From the NCBI GenBank assembly GCA_017438745.1, contig JAFRUS010000092.1, positions 23,730 through 87,729 on the forward strand: 64,000 nt of DNA, in the 5' to 3' direction. Both the position numbers and the translations under genes were made by a program. The DNA is from Oscillospiraceae bacterium. GTDB lineage: Bacteria > Bacillota > Clostridia > Oscillospirales > Ruminococcaceae. Within the stretch, counting starts at the first letter, position 1; the number at the start of each line of letters is the position of its first letter. The notes under the pieces were generated by a model, which worked only from the letters and a program-made list of their open reading frames with translations, did no database searches and was not told the DNA's origin. This document shows positions 34,277 to 41,613 of this stretch, in pieces.

Positions 34277-35043
34277 TAAAATACATTACAGAAAAAGATC
34301 TTGATTCCGTAAAGGAACTTCACGAAGACTACTACGGAAGAAAGATTCTCTCATACTATTATTCATACGGAACAGGCTATGACTTCTGCCGCTTCTACGA
34401 AGCTGGTGAGGACGGTACGAAAGCGTACATAGTTCATTTCAACTCCATCATGATAATCTGGTCCGATGGTCCGCTTGAATCAGAGGAGCTCATAACATTT
34501 ATACGCATGCACAGTCCTTTCCGTGTGGAAGCTCCGTGGATGGTGCTTAAGGAGCTCTGCGAGATACCGGGCTACAAGATGCTCAAGAGAACAAAATTTG
34601 AGTTTACCGACCACCGGCCGGATGATTTTGACGAGACACAGGTAATAACTGATCCGTCCCTTGATGAGATATACGAGATCCTTCATGAAGGCTTCCCGAC
34701 ACTTATCAGCCACGGTCTCTGGATAACAGAGCATTCGCACAAGATAAGACGCGGTCTTTCGAAGATATATCTTTACAGGCACTGTACAACAGCCACTGTT
34801 ATCTACGACGTTGATGACCATGTTCTCATCGGACAGGTAGCAACAAGGGCTGAAGCCCGCGGACGCGGATATGCCCGTGAACTTCTTTACTGGATCGGCC
34901 ACACGCTGGCATCTGAAGGTAAAAAGGTAAGCCTTTTCGCTCTCGATTACCGCGAGAGTTTCTATAAAGAGATTGGTTTTAAAGCAGTCAGCACTGAAAA
35001 TGTTATTCAGGTCGACTCAAACGGAGGTCCAGATGATCAATAA
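34273..35043 (+). CDS. GNAT family N-acetyltransferase
   Basis: 256 residues. The C-terminal half has the acetyl-CoA site: VATRAEARGRGYARELLYWIGHTLASEGKKVSLFAL (Q/RxxGxG/A form RGRGYA) and SFYKEIGFKAV. The N-terminal 120 residues (YYGRKILSYYYSYGTGYDFCRFYEAGEDG) is a second, degenerate GNAT-like lobe. Substrate unknown. It overlaps the M42 stop by 4 nt (ATGA) and its own end overlaps the next gene, so the four genes are translationally coupled. Confidence 0.82.
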   Translation: MIKYITEKDLDSVKELHEDYYGRKILSYYYSYGTGYDFCRFYEAGEDGTKAYIVHFNSIMIIWSDGPLESEELITFIRMHSPFRVEAPWMVLKELCEIPGYKMLKRTKFEFTDHRPDDFDETQVITDPSLDEIYEILHEGFPTLISHGLWITEHSHKIRRGLSKIYLYRHCTTATVIYDVDDHVLIGQVATRAEARGRGYARELLYWIGHTLASEGKKVSLFALDYRESFYKEIGFKAVSTENVIQVDSNGGPDDQ

Positions 35044-36307
35044 TAATTTTTTTAGTTTTGATGAAAAGCTTCTCGAGATTGCCAGAGAAGCTGAAAATTC
35101 ATGCTCGCTGAGTCTTGCAGGATGCGACAGCATCGCCGAGTACAACGGCTCAAAGGTGCTTGCAGCATTCATCAGGAACAGGGTAAGCGAGCAGTGTATG
35201 CACGGAAGCACAGGATACGGTTACGGGGACATCGGACGTGATACTCTTGACAGAGTATATGCCGATATTTTCGGCTGTGAGGACGCTCTTGTAAGACACA
35301 ACTTCGTGTCCGGAACACATGCGCTTTCCGTTGCTCTTTTCGGTATTCTCAGACCGGGAGACAGAATGGTGTCAGTAACCGGCAGTCCGTATGACACTCT
35401 TGAAGAAGTTATCGGTATCCGCGGCGAAAGCGGAAACGGTTCACTTAAGGACTTCGGAGTTGAGTACTCACAGGTAGATCTTCTTCCTAACGGCAAGCCG
35501 GATATGGACAGCATACTCAAGGCGGTTCAGGGCGCCAAGGTTGCTTACATCCAGCGTTCAAGAGGATATTCACTCAGACCGGCACTTACAGTAAAGGAAA
35601 TCGAGCAGATTGCCTGCGGCATCAAGGTGGCAAGTCCTGATACTATCATAATGGTGGACAACTGCTACGGCGAATTCGTTGAAAAGCAGGAACCGGTTGA
35701 AGTCGGTGCTGACCTTATGGCGGGCTCACTCATTAAGAATGCAGGCGGCGCTATTGCCCGTACAGGCGGATACATTGCCGGAAGAAAAGATCTTGTTGAA
35801 CTTTGTTCATATCGTCTTACATGCGTCGGCATGGGCAAGGAAGTAGGATGCTCGCTTGACCAGAACCGCGAGATGTTCCTCGGACTTTTCATGGCTCCTG
35901 AAGTAGTTTCCTCAGCAGTCAAGACAGCGATGTTTGCTTCCGAACTTTTCACACATCTCGGATTTGAATGCTATCCGAAGAAAACAGAGGAACGCGGCGA
36001 CATCATCACAGTTCTCAAGCTCGGAAACGAGGAACTTCTTACAGCATTCTGCCAGGGTATCCAGAAGGGTTCGCCGGTGGATTCATTTGTTTCACCTGAA
36101 TCATGGGATATGCCGGGCTACGAAAGCAAGGTCATCATGGCAGCCGGTACATTTACAATGGGCGCTTCCATCGAACTTTCAGCTGACGCTCCGATACGTG
36201 ATCCTTACGCAGTATGGATGCAGGGCGGAATAACCTACACCAGCGGCAAGATAGGTCTTCTCCTTGCGGCTCAGGAAATGATCAATCGCGGCTTACTTTC
36301 TGTTTGA
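35033..36307 (+). CDS. PLP-dependent methionine gamma-lyase-like protein (YnbB/aluminium resistance family)
   Basis: 424 residues from ATG 35033, which has GGAGG directly upstream; it lies inside the end of the GNAT gene. Fold type I PLP enzyme: YGYGDIGRDTLDRVYADIFGCEDALVRHNFVSGTHALSVALFGILRPGD, then VDNCYGEFVE (Asp binding the ring nitrogen) and GSLIKNAGGAIARTGGYIAG with the PLP Lys. The family is widespread in Firmicutes and is often labelled aluminium resistance; its substrate is not settled. The end of the protein is followed by a fresh promoter at 36304. Confidence 0.88.
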   Translation: MINNNFFSFDEKLLEIAREAENSCSLSLAGCDSIAEYNGSKVLAAFIRNRVSEQCMHGSTGYGYGDIGRDTLDRVYADIFGCEDALVRHNFVSGTHALSVALFGILRPGDRMVSVTGSPYDTLEEVIGIRGESGNGSLKDFGVEYSQVDLLPNGKPDMDSILKAVQGAKVAYIQRSRGYSLRPALTVKEIEQIACGIKVASPDTIIMVDNCYGEFVEKQEPVEVGADLMAGSLIKNAGGAIARTGGYIAGRKDLVELCSYRLTCVGMGKEVGCSLDQNREMFLGLFMAPEVVSSAVKTAMFASELFTHLGFECYPKKTEERGDIITVLKLGNEELLTAFCQGIQKGSPVDSFVSPESWDMPGYESKVIMAAGTFTMGASIELSADAPIRDPYAVWMQGGITYTSGKIGLLLAAQEMINRGLLSV

Positions 36308-36332
36308 CTTTTTATTCCGAAAGTGATATATT
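36304..36332 (+). promoter_or_regulatory. promoter of the 36381 gene
   Basis: TTGACT and TATATT separated by 17 nt, starting at the stop codon of the PLP gene. Confidence 0.7.
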
Positions 36333-36380
36333 AATATATGTATTCATTTATGTATTTCGGGCATATGGAGGGACATGAGA

Positions 36381-37127
36381 ATGTTTCACAAGAAAAGAAA
36401 AACAGGTGTTTCTCAGAATACTGAGGAAAACACTCCCGCAGGTTCCGGAAACGTCTCTGAAGACAAATCATCCGGAAAAACTCATAAAAAGCGCAGGGGA
36501 AAAATACTTGCAGTGATCATTGCAGTTGCGCTGGTAGCTTCAGGAGGAGCAATCTGGTATTCCGTAAGCGGTAACCAGGGACTCAGAAAGTCTCAGAAAC
36601 TTGCGAAAAAGATCGGCGAACCGCTTGAAAAGGCAGTTTCATCAGCAGGAGTTGAACTTACCGGTTCATCTGATTTTGAATATATCAATGAACTTTGTAC
36701 ATTTACTTCGCTTACCGAGTCGGGACGTCAGACTCATGTATATAATGTGAGCCTGCCTGAATGGACCATTTACTGCAGCGAAAATTCTTTCGGAAAGCTT
36801 GAAAGTGTTACATACTGTGATTTCCGCGCTCTCAGCTCCAATATAAACGGGGAAAAGAAAAGTTCCGCCATCGATGTTTCACCGATAACTCCGGGAAGTT
36901 CTTCATCTGAGGTGGATGCAGTTCTTAAAATGAAACCGTACCAGATCGTTTACGCAGGTACTACAACTTCGAAGAAATACAGGTACTATTATAAAAACAA
37001 ACAGTCCGGTGCTGTTAAGGCATACATTATAACAGTTATTTTCGGAAGTGACGGCAAGGTAAATTCACCGGCCGTAGTCGAGAGCAGCAATTTCATTCTT
37101 GATGTTCTCAGAGTTGAAAGCGATTAG
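36381..37127 (+). CDS. single-pass membrane protein of unknown function
   Basis: 248 residues from the second ATG at 36381, which is 8 nt after GGAGGG; the first ATG at 36375 is only 2 nt away from it. A basic, Ser/Lys-rich cytoplasmic N-terminus (1-40) precedes one helix (ILAVIIAVALVASGGAIWYSV, about 43-63). The outer domain (70-248) is unrecognised, with two Cys (Cys at LCTF and YCS/YCD) and Ser/Thr-rich stretches. It lies directly upstream of the PASTA pseudokinase and may be functionally linked (inference). Confidence 0.7.
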   Translation: MFHKKRKTGVSQNTEENTPAGSGNVSEDKSSGKTHKKRRGKILAVIIAVALVASGGAIWYSVSGNQGLRKSQKLAKKIGEPLEKAVSSAGVELTGSSDFEYINELCTFTSLTESGRQTHVYNVSLPEWTIYCSENSFGKLESVTYCDFRALSSNINGEKKSSAIDVSPITPGSSSSEVDAVLKMKPYQIVYAGTTTSKKYRYYYKNKQSGAVKAYIITVIFGSDGKVNSPAVVESSNFILDVLRVESD

Positions 37128-37207
37128 CGAATTGTCATTAAAAATCAGAAATTGTTGATACATTTGTGTACAACATGATTTTAATTTAAATTAATATCAG
37201 AAACAGG

Positions 37208-37236
37208 TTGACAAAATAACTATTTACTGATATGAT
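37208..37236 (+). promoter_or_regulatory. promoter of the PASTA kinase-like gene
   Basis: TTGACA (37208-37213) and TATGAT (37231-37236), 17-nt spacer. Confidence 0.8.
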
Positions 37237-37280
37237 AGTTTAGGCGAATAATAAAACAAAATTTTTAAGGAGGGTAAAAT

Positions 37281-39290
37281 ATGGGAGATACAAAGTTGTG
37301 TTATGGCTGTTTTAGCCCGATTGGTGACGAGGACAAGTGCCCGCACTGCGGATATAAACAGCAGTCTCCGTATTCACCGTCATATATTGCTCCGGGAACC
37401 ATACTCAAAGAAAAATATATGGTAGGTAAAATGCTTGGCCATAACGGAGAAGGAGCAACATATCTTGCATTCGATACCGTACTTTCCTGCAAGGTTATCT
37501 TAAAGGAATATATGCCTGATACACTGTGTTCACGTGACAAGGAAACTCAGGCTATTTCAGTAAATTCAAACAGCACAGTGCAGTACAAGTCACTTATGGA
37601 GGAGTTTACTGAACTCAACAAGAAGCTTGCCAAGCTTCGCAACATTGACCATATCCAGCAGGTACAGGATATGTTCCACGAAAACAACACTGCCTACGTT
37701 GTTTTTGAGTACCTCGAAGGTCAGAACCTTATGCAGTATCTTAAGGAAAACGGCGGCGAACTTTCATGGAGAAGAGTTCAGAAGCTGTTTCCTCCGCTTT
37801 TCACCTCACTCAGCCAGCTTCACAATGCCGGCATAATCCACAGAGGTATCAGCCCGAACACTATCTTCGTTACAAAGAAGGGCGAACTTAAGCTTACTGA
37901 CTTCTGCATTGCAGCAGTAAGAACAAACAAGGAAGAATTAAGTTCTGAACTTTTCAAGGGCTACGCTGCTCCTGAACAGTACTCACCGGCTATCTGGCAG
38001 GGTACATGGACAGACGTTTACGGTATTTCATCAGTTCTTTACAGAATCCTTACAGGCTGCATGCCTACTGAGGCTCTTCTCAGAAACGAAGCTGATGATC
38101 TTACACCACCGGCTTCACTCAACGTTGATATTCCTGACAACGTTTCAGACGCTATTATCGGCGGTATGAAAATGGCCGGCGAGGAAAGAATCCAGACTAT
38201 CAGTGAACTGGAAGCTCTTACTTTCAGACAGTCTGACGACGACATGGAAAAGACTACAGTTAATATAGGAAACATTGCTTCACAGAACGCACGCGAAGCT
38301 ATCCAGAAGCAGCGCAGCCTTGAAGCAGCAGCTGAAAAGGCGCCTGAGAGCGATAACAGTGAGCGTGCAGAACGTTATGACCGTTCAGACCGCTACGATG
38401 CACCTCCTCAGCGTGAACGTATGATCCGTCCTGCTCCGGAACCGGAGGAATTCGAGGATGAATACGCTATAATCGAAAAGGTAAGACCGATAATCTTCGT
38501 TCTCATTCTTGTAATTATTGTCGGCGCTATCATACTCTTCTTTGTAAAGCAGATCGGCGTAGTTGGTAAGTCTAAGAACAATGGTATTGAAGCAAACATC
38601 GCTTCAGTTACAACAGAAGCTGAAACAGAGCCTCCTGTAACAGAAGTTCCTGTTGAGGAAAGCAATGGTTTCTACATCCAGGATGTAGTTCCTGCAACTC
38701 TTGCTCCTGTAACTGTTGCTGAAACAGTTTCATCACAGACAGGTATGACAGAGTTCACAACAGGCGGCAATGCTGAACAGAATATTCAGATGATCAACTT
38801 CATCGGTAAGAACTACGACGACGTTAAGCTCTCATCACTTGTACAGGATCTTAACATCACAGTACAGTATACAGCTGCTGAAGGCAAGCAGAAGGGCGAA
38901 ATCATCGACCAGAGCATCAAGGAAGGCACCTGGATCTCAAGCGGTGTTGACGTTATCCTTACTGTTGTAGGCGACGGTACAGATGCACCTCTCACAACAC
39001 TTGAATCAGGCGGCACAGTTGTTACAAACAGCAACGTTGTAAAGGGCGTTGTTCCGAACATCAAGACACCTGAAGGCGTAAGCCAGAAGTTAAAGGACTA
39101 CATTGCACTTCTCGATGCAGCAGGTATTCCTTACAAGTGCGTTCCTGTTTCAAATCCTGATGCTTACCCAAGCAAGGGCTACGTAGTAAGCGTTGATCCT
39201 GGCGTTGGCTCATCAGTAACAGGAATCGTTGAAGTAGTATTTACTCCGGACGGTGAATACAGCTCAACATTCTACTCATCAGGTCAGTAA
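37281..39290 (+). CDS. PASTA-domain membrane protein with zinc ribbon and pseudokinase domain
   Basis: 669 residues. A zinc ribbon (CYGCFSPIGDEDKCPHCGY) opens the protein. The kinase-like domain (about 35-310) has MLGHNGEGATYLAFD (degenerate P-loop), VILKEYMP (Lys) and GYAAPEQY, but the catalytic loop reads IIHRGISPNTIF, with Gly189 in place of Asp, and DFG is DFC (207-209). It is probably catalytically dead. One transmembrane helix (about 402-424) leads to a Thr/Pro/Val-rich stalk and two PASTA-like repeats (FIGKNYDDVKLSSLVQDLNITVQY and VVPNIKTPEGVSQKLKDYIALLDAAGIPY), which bind wall fragments. It may be a wall sensor or scaffold. Confidence 0.85.
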   Translation: MGDTKLCYGCFSPIGDEDKCPHCGYKQQSPYSPSYIAPGTILKEKYMVGKMLGHNGEGATYLAFDTVLSCKVILKEYMPDTLCSRDKETQAISVNSNSTVQYKSLMEEFTELNKKLAKLRNIDHIQQVQDMFHENNTAYVVFEYLEGQNLMQYLKENGGELSWRRVQKLFPPLFTSLSQLHNAGIIHRGISPNTIFVTKKGELKLTDFCIAAVRTNKEELSSELFKGYAAPEQYSPAIWQGTWTDVYGISSVLYRILTGCMPTEALLRNEADDLTPPASLNVDIPDNVSDAIIGGMKMAGEERIQTISELEALTFRQSDDDMEKTTVNIGNIASQNAREAIQKQRSLEAAAEKAPESDNSERAERYDRSDRYDAPPQRERMIRPAPEPEEFEDEYAIIEKVRPIIFVLILVIIVGAIILFFVKQIGVVGKSKNNGIEANIASVTTEAETEPPVTEVPVEESNGFYIQDVVPATLAPVTVAETVSSQTGMTEFTTGGNAEQNIQMINFIGKNYDDVKLSSLVQDLNITVQYTAAEGKQKGEIIDQSIKEGTWISSGVDVILTVVGDGTDAPLTTLESGGTVVTNSNVVKGVVPNIKTPEGVSQKLKDYIALLDAAGIPYKCVPVSNPDAYPSKGYVVSVDPGVGSSVTGIVEVVFTPDGEYSSTFYSSGQ

Positions 39291-39320
39291 TGAACTTAGA
39301 AATTTTGTTATAATATAAAG

Positions 39321-39348
39321 AAGACCACTCGATAACGGGTGGTCTTTT
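39321..39348 (+). terminator. terminator of the PASTA gene
   Basis: AAGACCAC and GTGGTCTT stem, then TTTT. Confidence 0.85.
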
Positions 39349-39440
39349 ACTTTGCATATAAACTTTCGGTTCTGTCATCTGCGTTATGTTGACAGCAAAC
39401 AAACGTAATCACGTTTTCACACTGTTTATAAACCGATATA

Positions 39441-39480
39441 AAGAAAAACACCAGCTACAAAACTGTATCTGGTGTTTTTT
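39441..39480. terminator. bidirectional hairpin terminator
   Basis: AAACACCAGCTACA with TGTATCTGGTGTTT forms a long stem with T-runs on both strands. On the minus strand it ends the RNA that starts near 39684. Confidence 0.8.
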
Positions 39481-39684
39481 AATATGTACCGCCTTGCCGT
39501 ATTACACAGCATATAAAACCCGCTTATTCAGCAGGTGGGTATCAGCCTGAAAGTTTCATACTCCCTTCGTCCCGAGATGAGGAGGTCTGCAGTCCGCAGT
39601 CAGAGCAAAATTCCCTAAGTAAAAGTGTTGGATTATATGAGCTGTATATAACGTACAAGGCAGAAATTACATTTTTTTCTTTTC
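39441..39684 (-). ncRNA. ssrS: structured RNA, probable 6S RNA (SsrS)
   Basis: A perfect minus-strand promoter (39692-39720) leads to a ~245-nt transcript ending at the hairpin at 39441. No ORF is present. The 5' part GCCTTG...ATACAGC pairs over about 150 nt with the 3' part GCTGTGT...CAAGGC, giving a long closing stem. The interior has a large unpaired region, an arm with CTGC/GCAG, and near the 3' side ATACCCACCTG...GCGGGTTTTA, which resembles the conserved 3' bubble hairpin of 6S RNAs. 6S RNA traps sigma-A RNA polymerase in stationary phase. The family call is from shape and this one motif only. Confidence 0.55.
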
Positions 39685-39691
39685 AATTAGA

Positions 39692-39720
39692 ATTATATCA
39701 CAAAAGAATAGGCTTGTCAA
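39692..39720 (-). promoter_or_regulatory. promoter of the 6S-like RNA
   Basis: TTGACA and TATAAT on the minus strand, 17-nt spacer. The spacer shares CTATTCTTTTGT with the promoter at 40116-40144. Confidence 0.85.
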
Positions 39721-39736
39721 CCCGATTTTTTATGAA

Positions 39737-40054
39737 TTATTCTTCAGTTTCAGCTTCGTCTTCGTCTTCAAATTCTTCCATGATCCTGTCAAGGAACATC
39801 TGACCGATTCTTTCGAACTCTTCATCATCTTCAATAGAAGCGAGGAGTTCTTCGCCGTCAACTTCCTCCATCTTGAGAACGACAAGCTCGTCGCTGCCTT
39901 CAAGAACGTCCTCTGGGTTTTCAGCATATGGTACAAGTGCGTAATATGTATTTCCTTCTGCCTCCATGACATCAAGAAGTTCAAAGGTCTGTTCAACGCC
40001 CTCTTCATCAACTAATGTATAGAGATCAGGTCCGAATTCTGATATTTCCGGCAT
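39737..40054 (-). CDS. DUF1292 family protein
   Basis: 105 residues from ATG 40054, behind AAGGGAGA; an earlier in-frame start at 40105 has no site. It is very acidic (C-terminus EEFERIGQMFLDRIMEEFEDEDEAETEE). DLYTLVDEEGVEQTFELLDVMEAEGNTYYALVPYAE and ELVVLKMEEVDGEELLASIEDDEEFERI are the DUF1292 core. The family is common in Firmicutes, often near yrrK/alaS, and has no known biochemical role. Here it lies alone between the 6S-like RNA promoter and the large noncoding transcript. Confidence 0.85.
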   Translation of the reverse strand: MPEISEFGPDLYTLVDEEGVEQTFELLDVMEAEGNTYYALVPYAENPEDVLEGSDELVVLKMEEVDGEELLASIEDDEEFERIGQMFLDRIMEEFEDEDEAETEE

Positions 40055-40115
40055 GATAATTCTCCCTTCTGCCCGCGGGCCTGTTACTTCCGGTGCGAAT
40101 AACACCTACCTTTTA

Positions 40116-40144
40116 ATTTTACTACAAAAGAATAGTGTTGTCAA
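40116..40144 (-). promoter_or_regulatory. promoter of the DUF1292 gene
   Basis: TTGACA and TAAAAT on the minus strand, 17-nt spacer with the same CTATTCTTTTGT core as the promoter at 39692. Confidence 0.75.
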
Positions 40145-40201
40145 TAGTATTCTAAAAAAATCAAAACAAACAAAAAAATAATAAAAAAATCAAAAAAAGT
40201 G

Positions 40202-40230
40202 TTGACATTCACAGATAAATATGATATTAT
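40202..40230 (+). promoter_or_regulatory. promoter of the large noncoding transcript
   Basis: TTGACA (40202-40207), 17-nt spacer, TATTAT (40225-40230). The start of transcription should be near 40237. There is no ordinary gene before the terminator at 41420. Confidence 0.85.
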
Positions 40231-40434
40231 ATAGTCATGGAAAGGAAAAACAAAGTTCAGGCGATAAGAACGGCGTTGGAACTTTCAAACACGGTTTCAG
40301 TGATCAGATGTTGATTCCGGCAGTGCTTTTGAAGTAATTGAAAGCTTATGAGAAGCTTAACAAGCAGCTGTGATCCGGAGTTACGGGAAGTGACCGACTG
40401 GGACAAGTTTCGGGAAGAACAGGAGGCGGGTCCA

Positions 40435-40539
40435 ATGGAAGTGAATAGTGATGAGTCATCGATGAACGAGTGGTCTTTCGTGGCTCGCGGAAATGGGGTA
40501 TTTTCCGGGAGCTTAGTCGTAGTCAGAAGTCTTTGCTGA
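40435..40539 (+). CDS. possible 34-residue ORF inside the noncoding transcript
   Basis: ATG at 40435 follows AGGAGGCGGGTCCA, the best ribosome site in this region. The product would be MEVNSDESSMNEWSFVARG and 15 more residues ending VRSLC. It shares the start context CCAATGGA with the tandem units downstream. Its end overlaps the GTCTTT/AAAGAC hairpin. Nothing in the residues is recognisable. It may be a genuine small protein, a translated regulatory leader or a chance frame in a structured RNA. Confidence 0.3.
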   Translation: MEVNSDESSMNEWSFVARGNGVFSGSLVVVRSLC

Positions 40540-40728
40540 AAGACAGCTTCTCGTAATTAAGTGAGTCGTTAATGGCTGCGGTTGACACTGGTTTCATTTA
40601 ACCGCAAGCGTTTGTATCACTCGATGGATTCAGACTGAACAAGATATGGACAATTTATGTGATGAGGTTAAATGAACTGGGGATAAGGCCTTTAACGATT
40701 TTGGAAGTTATGGCCCGAAAATAAAATT

Positions 40729-41150
40729 GAAATAGGTGTGACCAATGGAATAATGGTATTACTACTTCGACCAAAAATAAACTGAAATAGGTGGAACCAA
40801 TGGACTAATTAGTTATTACTTCGATCAAATATCAAAAAGAAATAGGTGTGTGACCGATGGAATAAATGGTATTACTACTTCGACCAGAATAAACTGAAAT
40901 AGGTGGAACCAATGGACTAATTAAATATTACTTCGATCAAATACAAAAAGAAATAGGTGTGTGACCGATGGAATAATGGTATTACTACTTCGACCAGAAA
41001 TAAACTGAAATAGGTATTCCGATTGGAATTGATTTTCAAATATTTCGATAAATCTATTAAGAAATAGGTGTGACCAATGGAATGATAAGTAACTTTTATG
41101 ATACGAAATAAACTGTAAAGGGTGTTTCCAATGTAAAAATTACTTTTAAG
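40729..41150 (+). repeat. tandem array of eight ~55-nt units with minimal ORFs
   Basis: Units begin at 40729, 40784, 40839, 40896, 40950, 41007, 41061 and 41115 (partial), each opening GAAATAGGT (last: GTAAAGGGT). Two types alternate: A units (GTGTGACC..TTCGACCA..TAAACT) and B units (GGTGGAACC..TTCGATCAAATA), giving a ~110-nt dimer. In seven of eight an ATG stands 7-10 nt after the AGGTG and is stopped after one codon (ATG-GAA-TAA, ATG-GAC-TAA, ATG-GAA-TGA) or at once (ATG-TAA at 41131). In three A units TAATG or TAAATG restarts a frame coding MVLLLRP. Unit 6 has lost the ATG. Confidence 0.9.
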
Positions 41151-41382
41151 CGCGAGTAGGCGGCCCCTTGCAAAAGGGGAGTTTATATAGATTTTCCAGA
41201 AAGAGAGTGATGTTTATGGTTTTTAAATACTTCACTGTCAGGAGAATGATCAGACTTGAGAAAGGATGAGTCCGCCAGAAATTCAAAGCTTAACATGAAC
41301 GGATATGTCCGGACAAATGGATCCGTACATTACACTTAAAAGTTCAGGTGAAAATATGAATTCACAATTGAATAAAAAATAA

Positions 41383-41420
41383 GAGAGACCCGGTGGAAGA
41401 ATCCAGGGTCTCTTTGTTTT
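41383..41420 (+). terminator. terminator of the large noncoding transcript
   Basis: AGAGACCC and GGGTCTCT form a perfect 8-bp stem followed by TTGTTTT. Confidence 0.88.
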
Positions 41421-41433
41421 GTATAGTGAATCT

Positions 41434-41535
41434 AAGTAAACGCTGATTTATTCATAAATCAGCGCAGGGGGCGGAGCGGAGTCCCGCAATCTTCACTCTC
41501 CAACCAACCCAGCTTCGTCGGATTGCTATTTCATT
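41434..41535. repeat. palindromic intergenic repeat, degenerate copy
   Basis: AGTAAACGCTGATTTATTCATAAATCAGCG opens it (hairpin as in the copy at 10324; quoted in two parts here as AAACGCTGATTTATTCAT and AAATCAGCG). The middle GGAGCGGAGTCC is a changed form of GGGGCGAAGCCCC, and the right end is decayed. Confidence 0.7.
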
Positions 41536-41540
41536 AGTAT

Positions 41541-41584
41541 AAAAAAAGTCCGCAGCGCAGATCTCTATGATCATCGCTGCGGAC
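41541..41584 (-). terminator. terminator of the dnaG-rpoD operon
   Basis: On the minus strand GTCCGCAGCG and CGCTGCGGAC form a 10-bp stem followed by TTTTTTT. Confidence 0.92.
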
Positions 41585-41613
41585 ATTATTTATTTGATTA
41601 AGTAAAATATTTA

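Larger units (their letters stand above)
40237..41420 (+). ncRNA. ~1.18-kb putative structured noncoding RNA of unknown class
   Basis: Bounded by a strong promoter and a strong terminator, with no long ORF. Helices I can see by eye: AAAGTTC/GAACTTT (40252/40279), a long-range GAGAAGCT/AGCTTCTC (40350/40545), GTCTTT-GCTG-AAAGAC (40529-40544), GCGGTT/AACCGC (40578/40600), and CCCCTT-GCAA-AAGGGG with a GNRA loop (41164-41179), plus ACGGAT/ATCCGT around a TGTCCGGACA palindrome (near 41300-41327). The middle carries the 55-nt tandem array. Size and ornament recall giant bacterial RNAs such as ROOL, GOLLD or OLE, but I cannot match it to one of them. A leader-type mRNA with tiny ORFs is the alternative. 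Confidence 0.6.

Noticed and set aside
40729..41150. CRISPR array
   Set aside because: The units are contiguous ~55-nt tandem repeats that vary throughout, with no constant repeat plus unique spacer pattern, and there are no cas genes.
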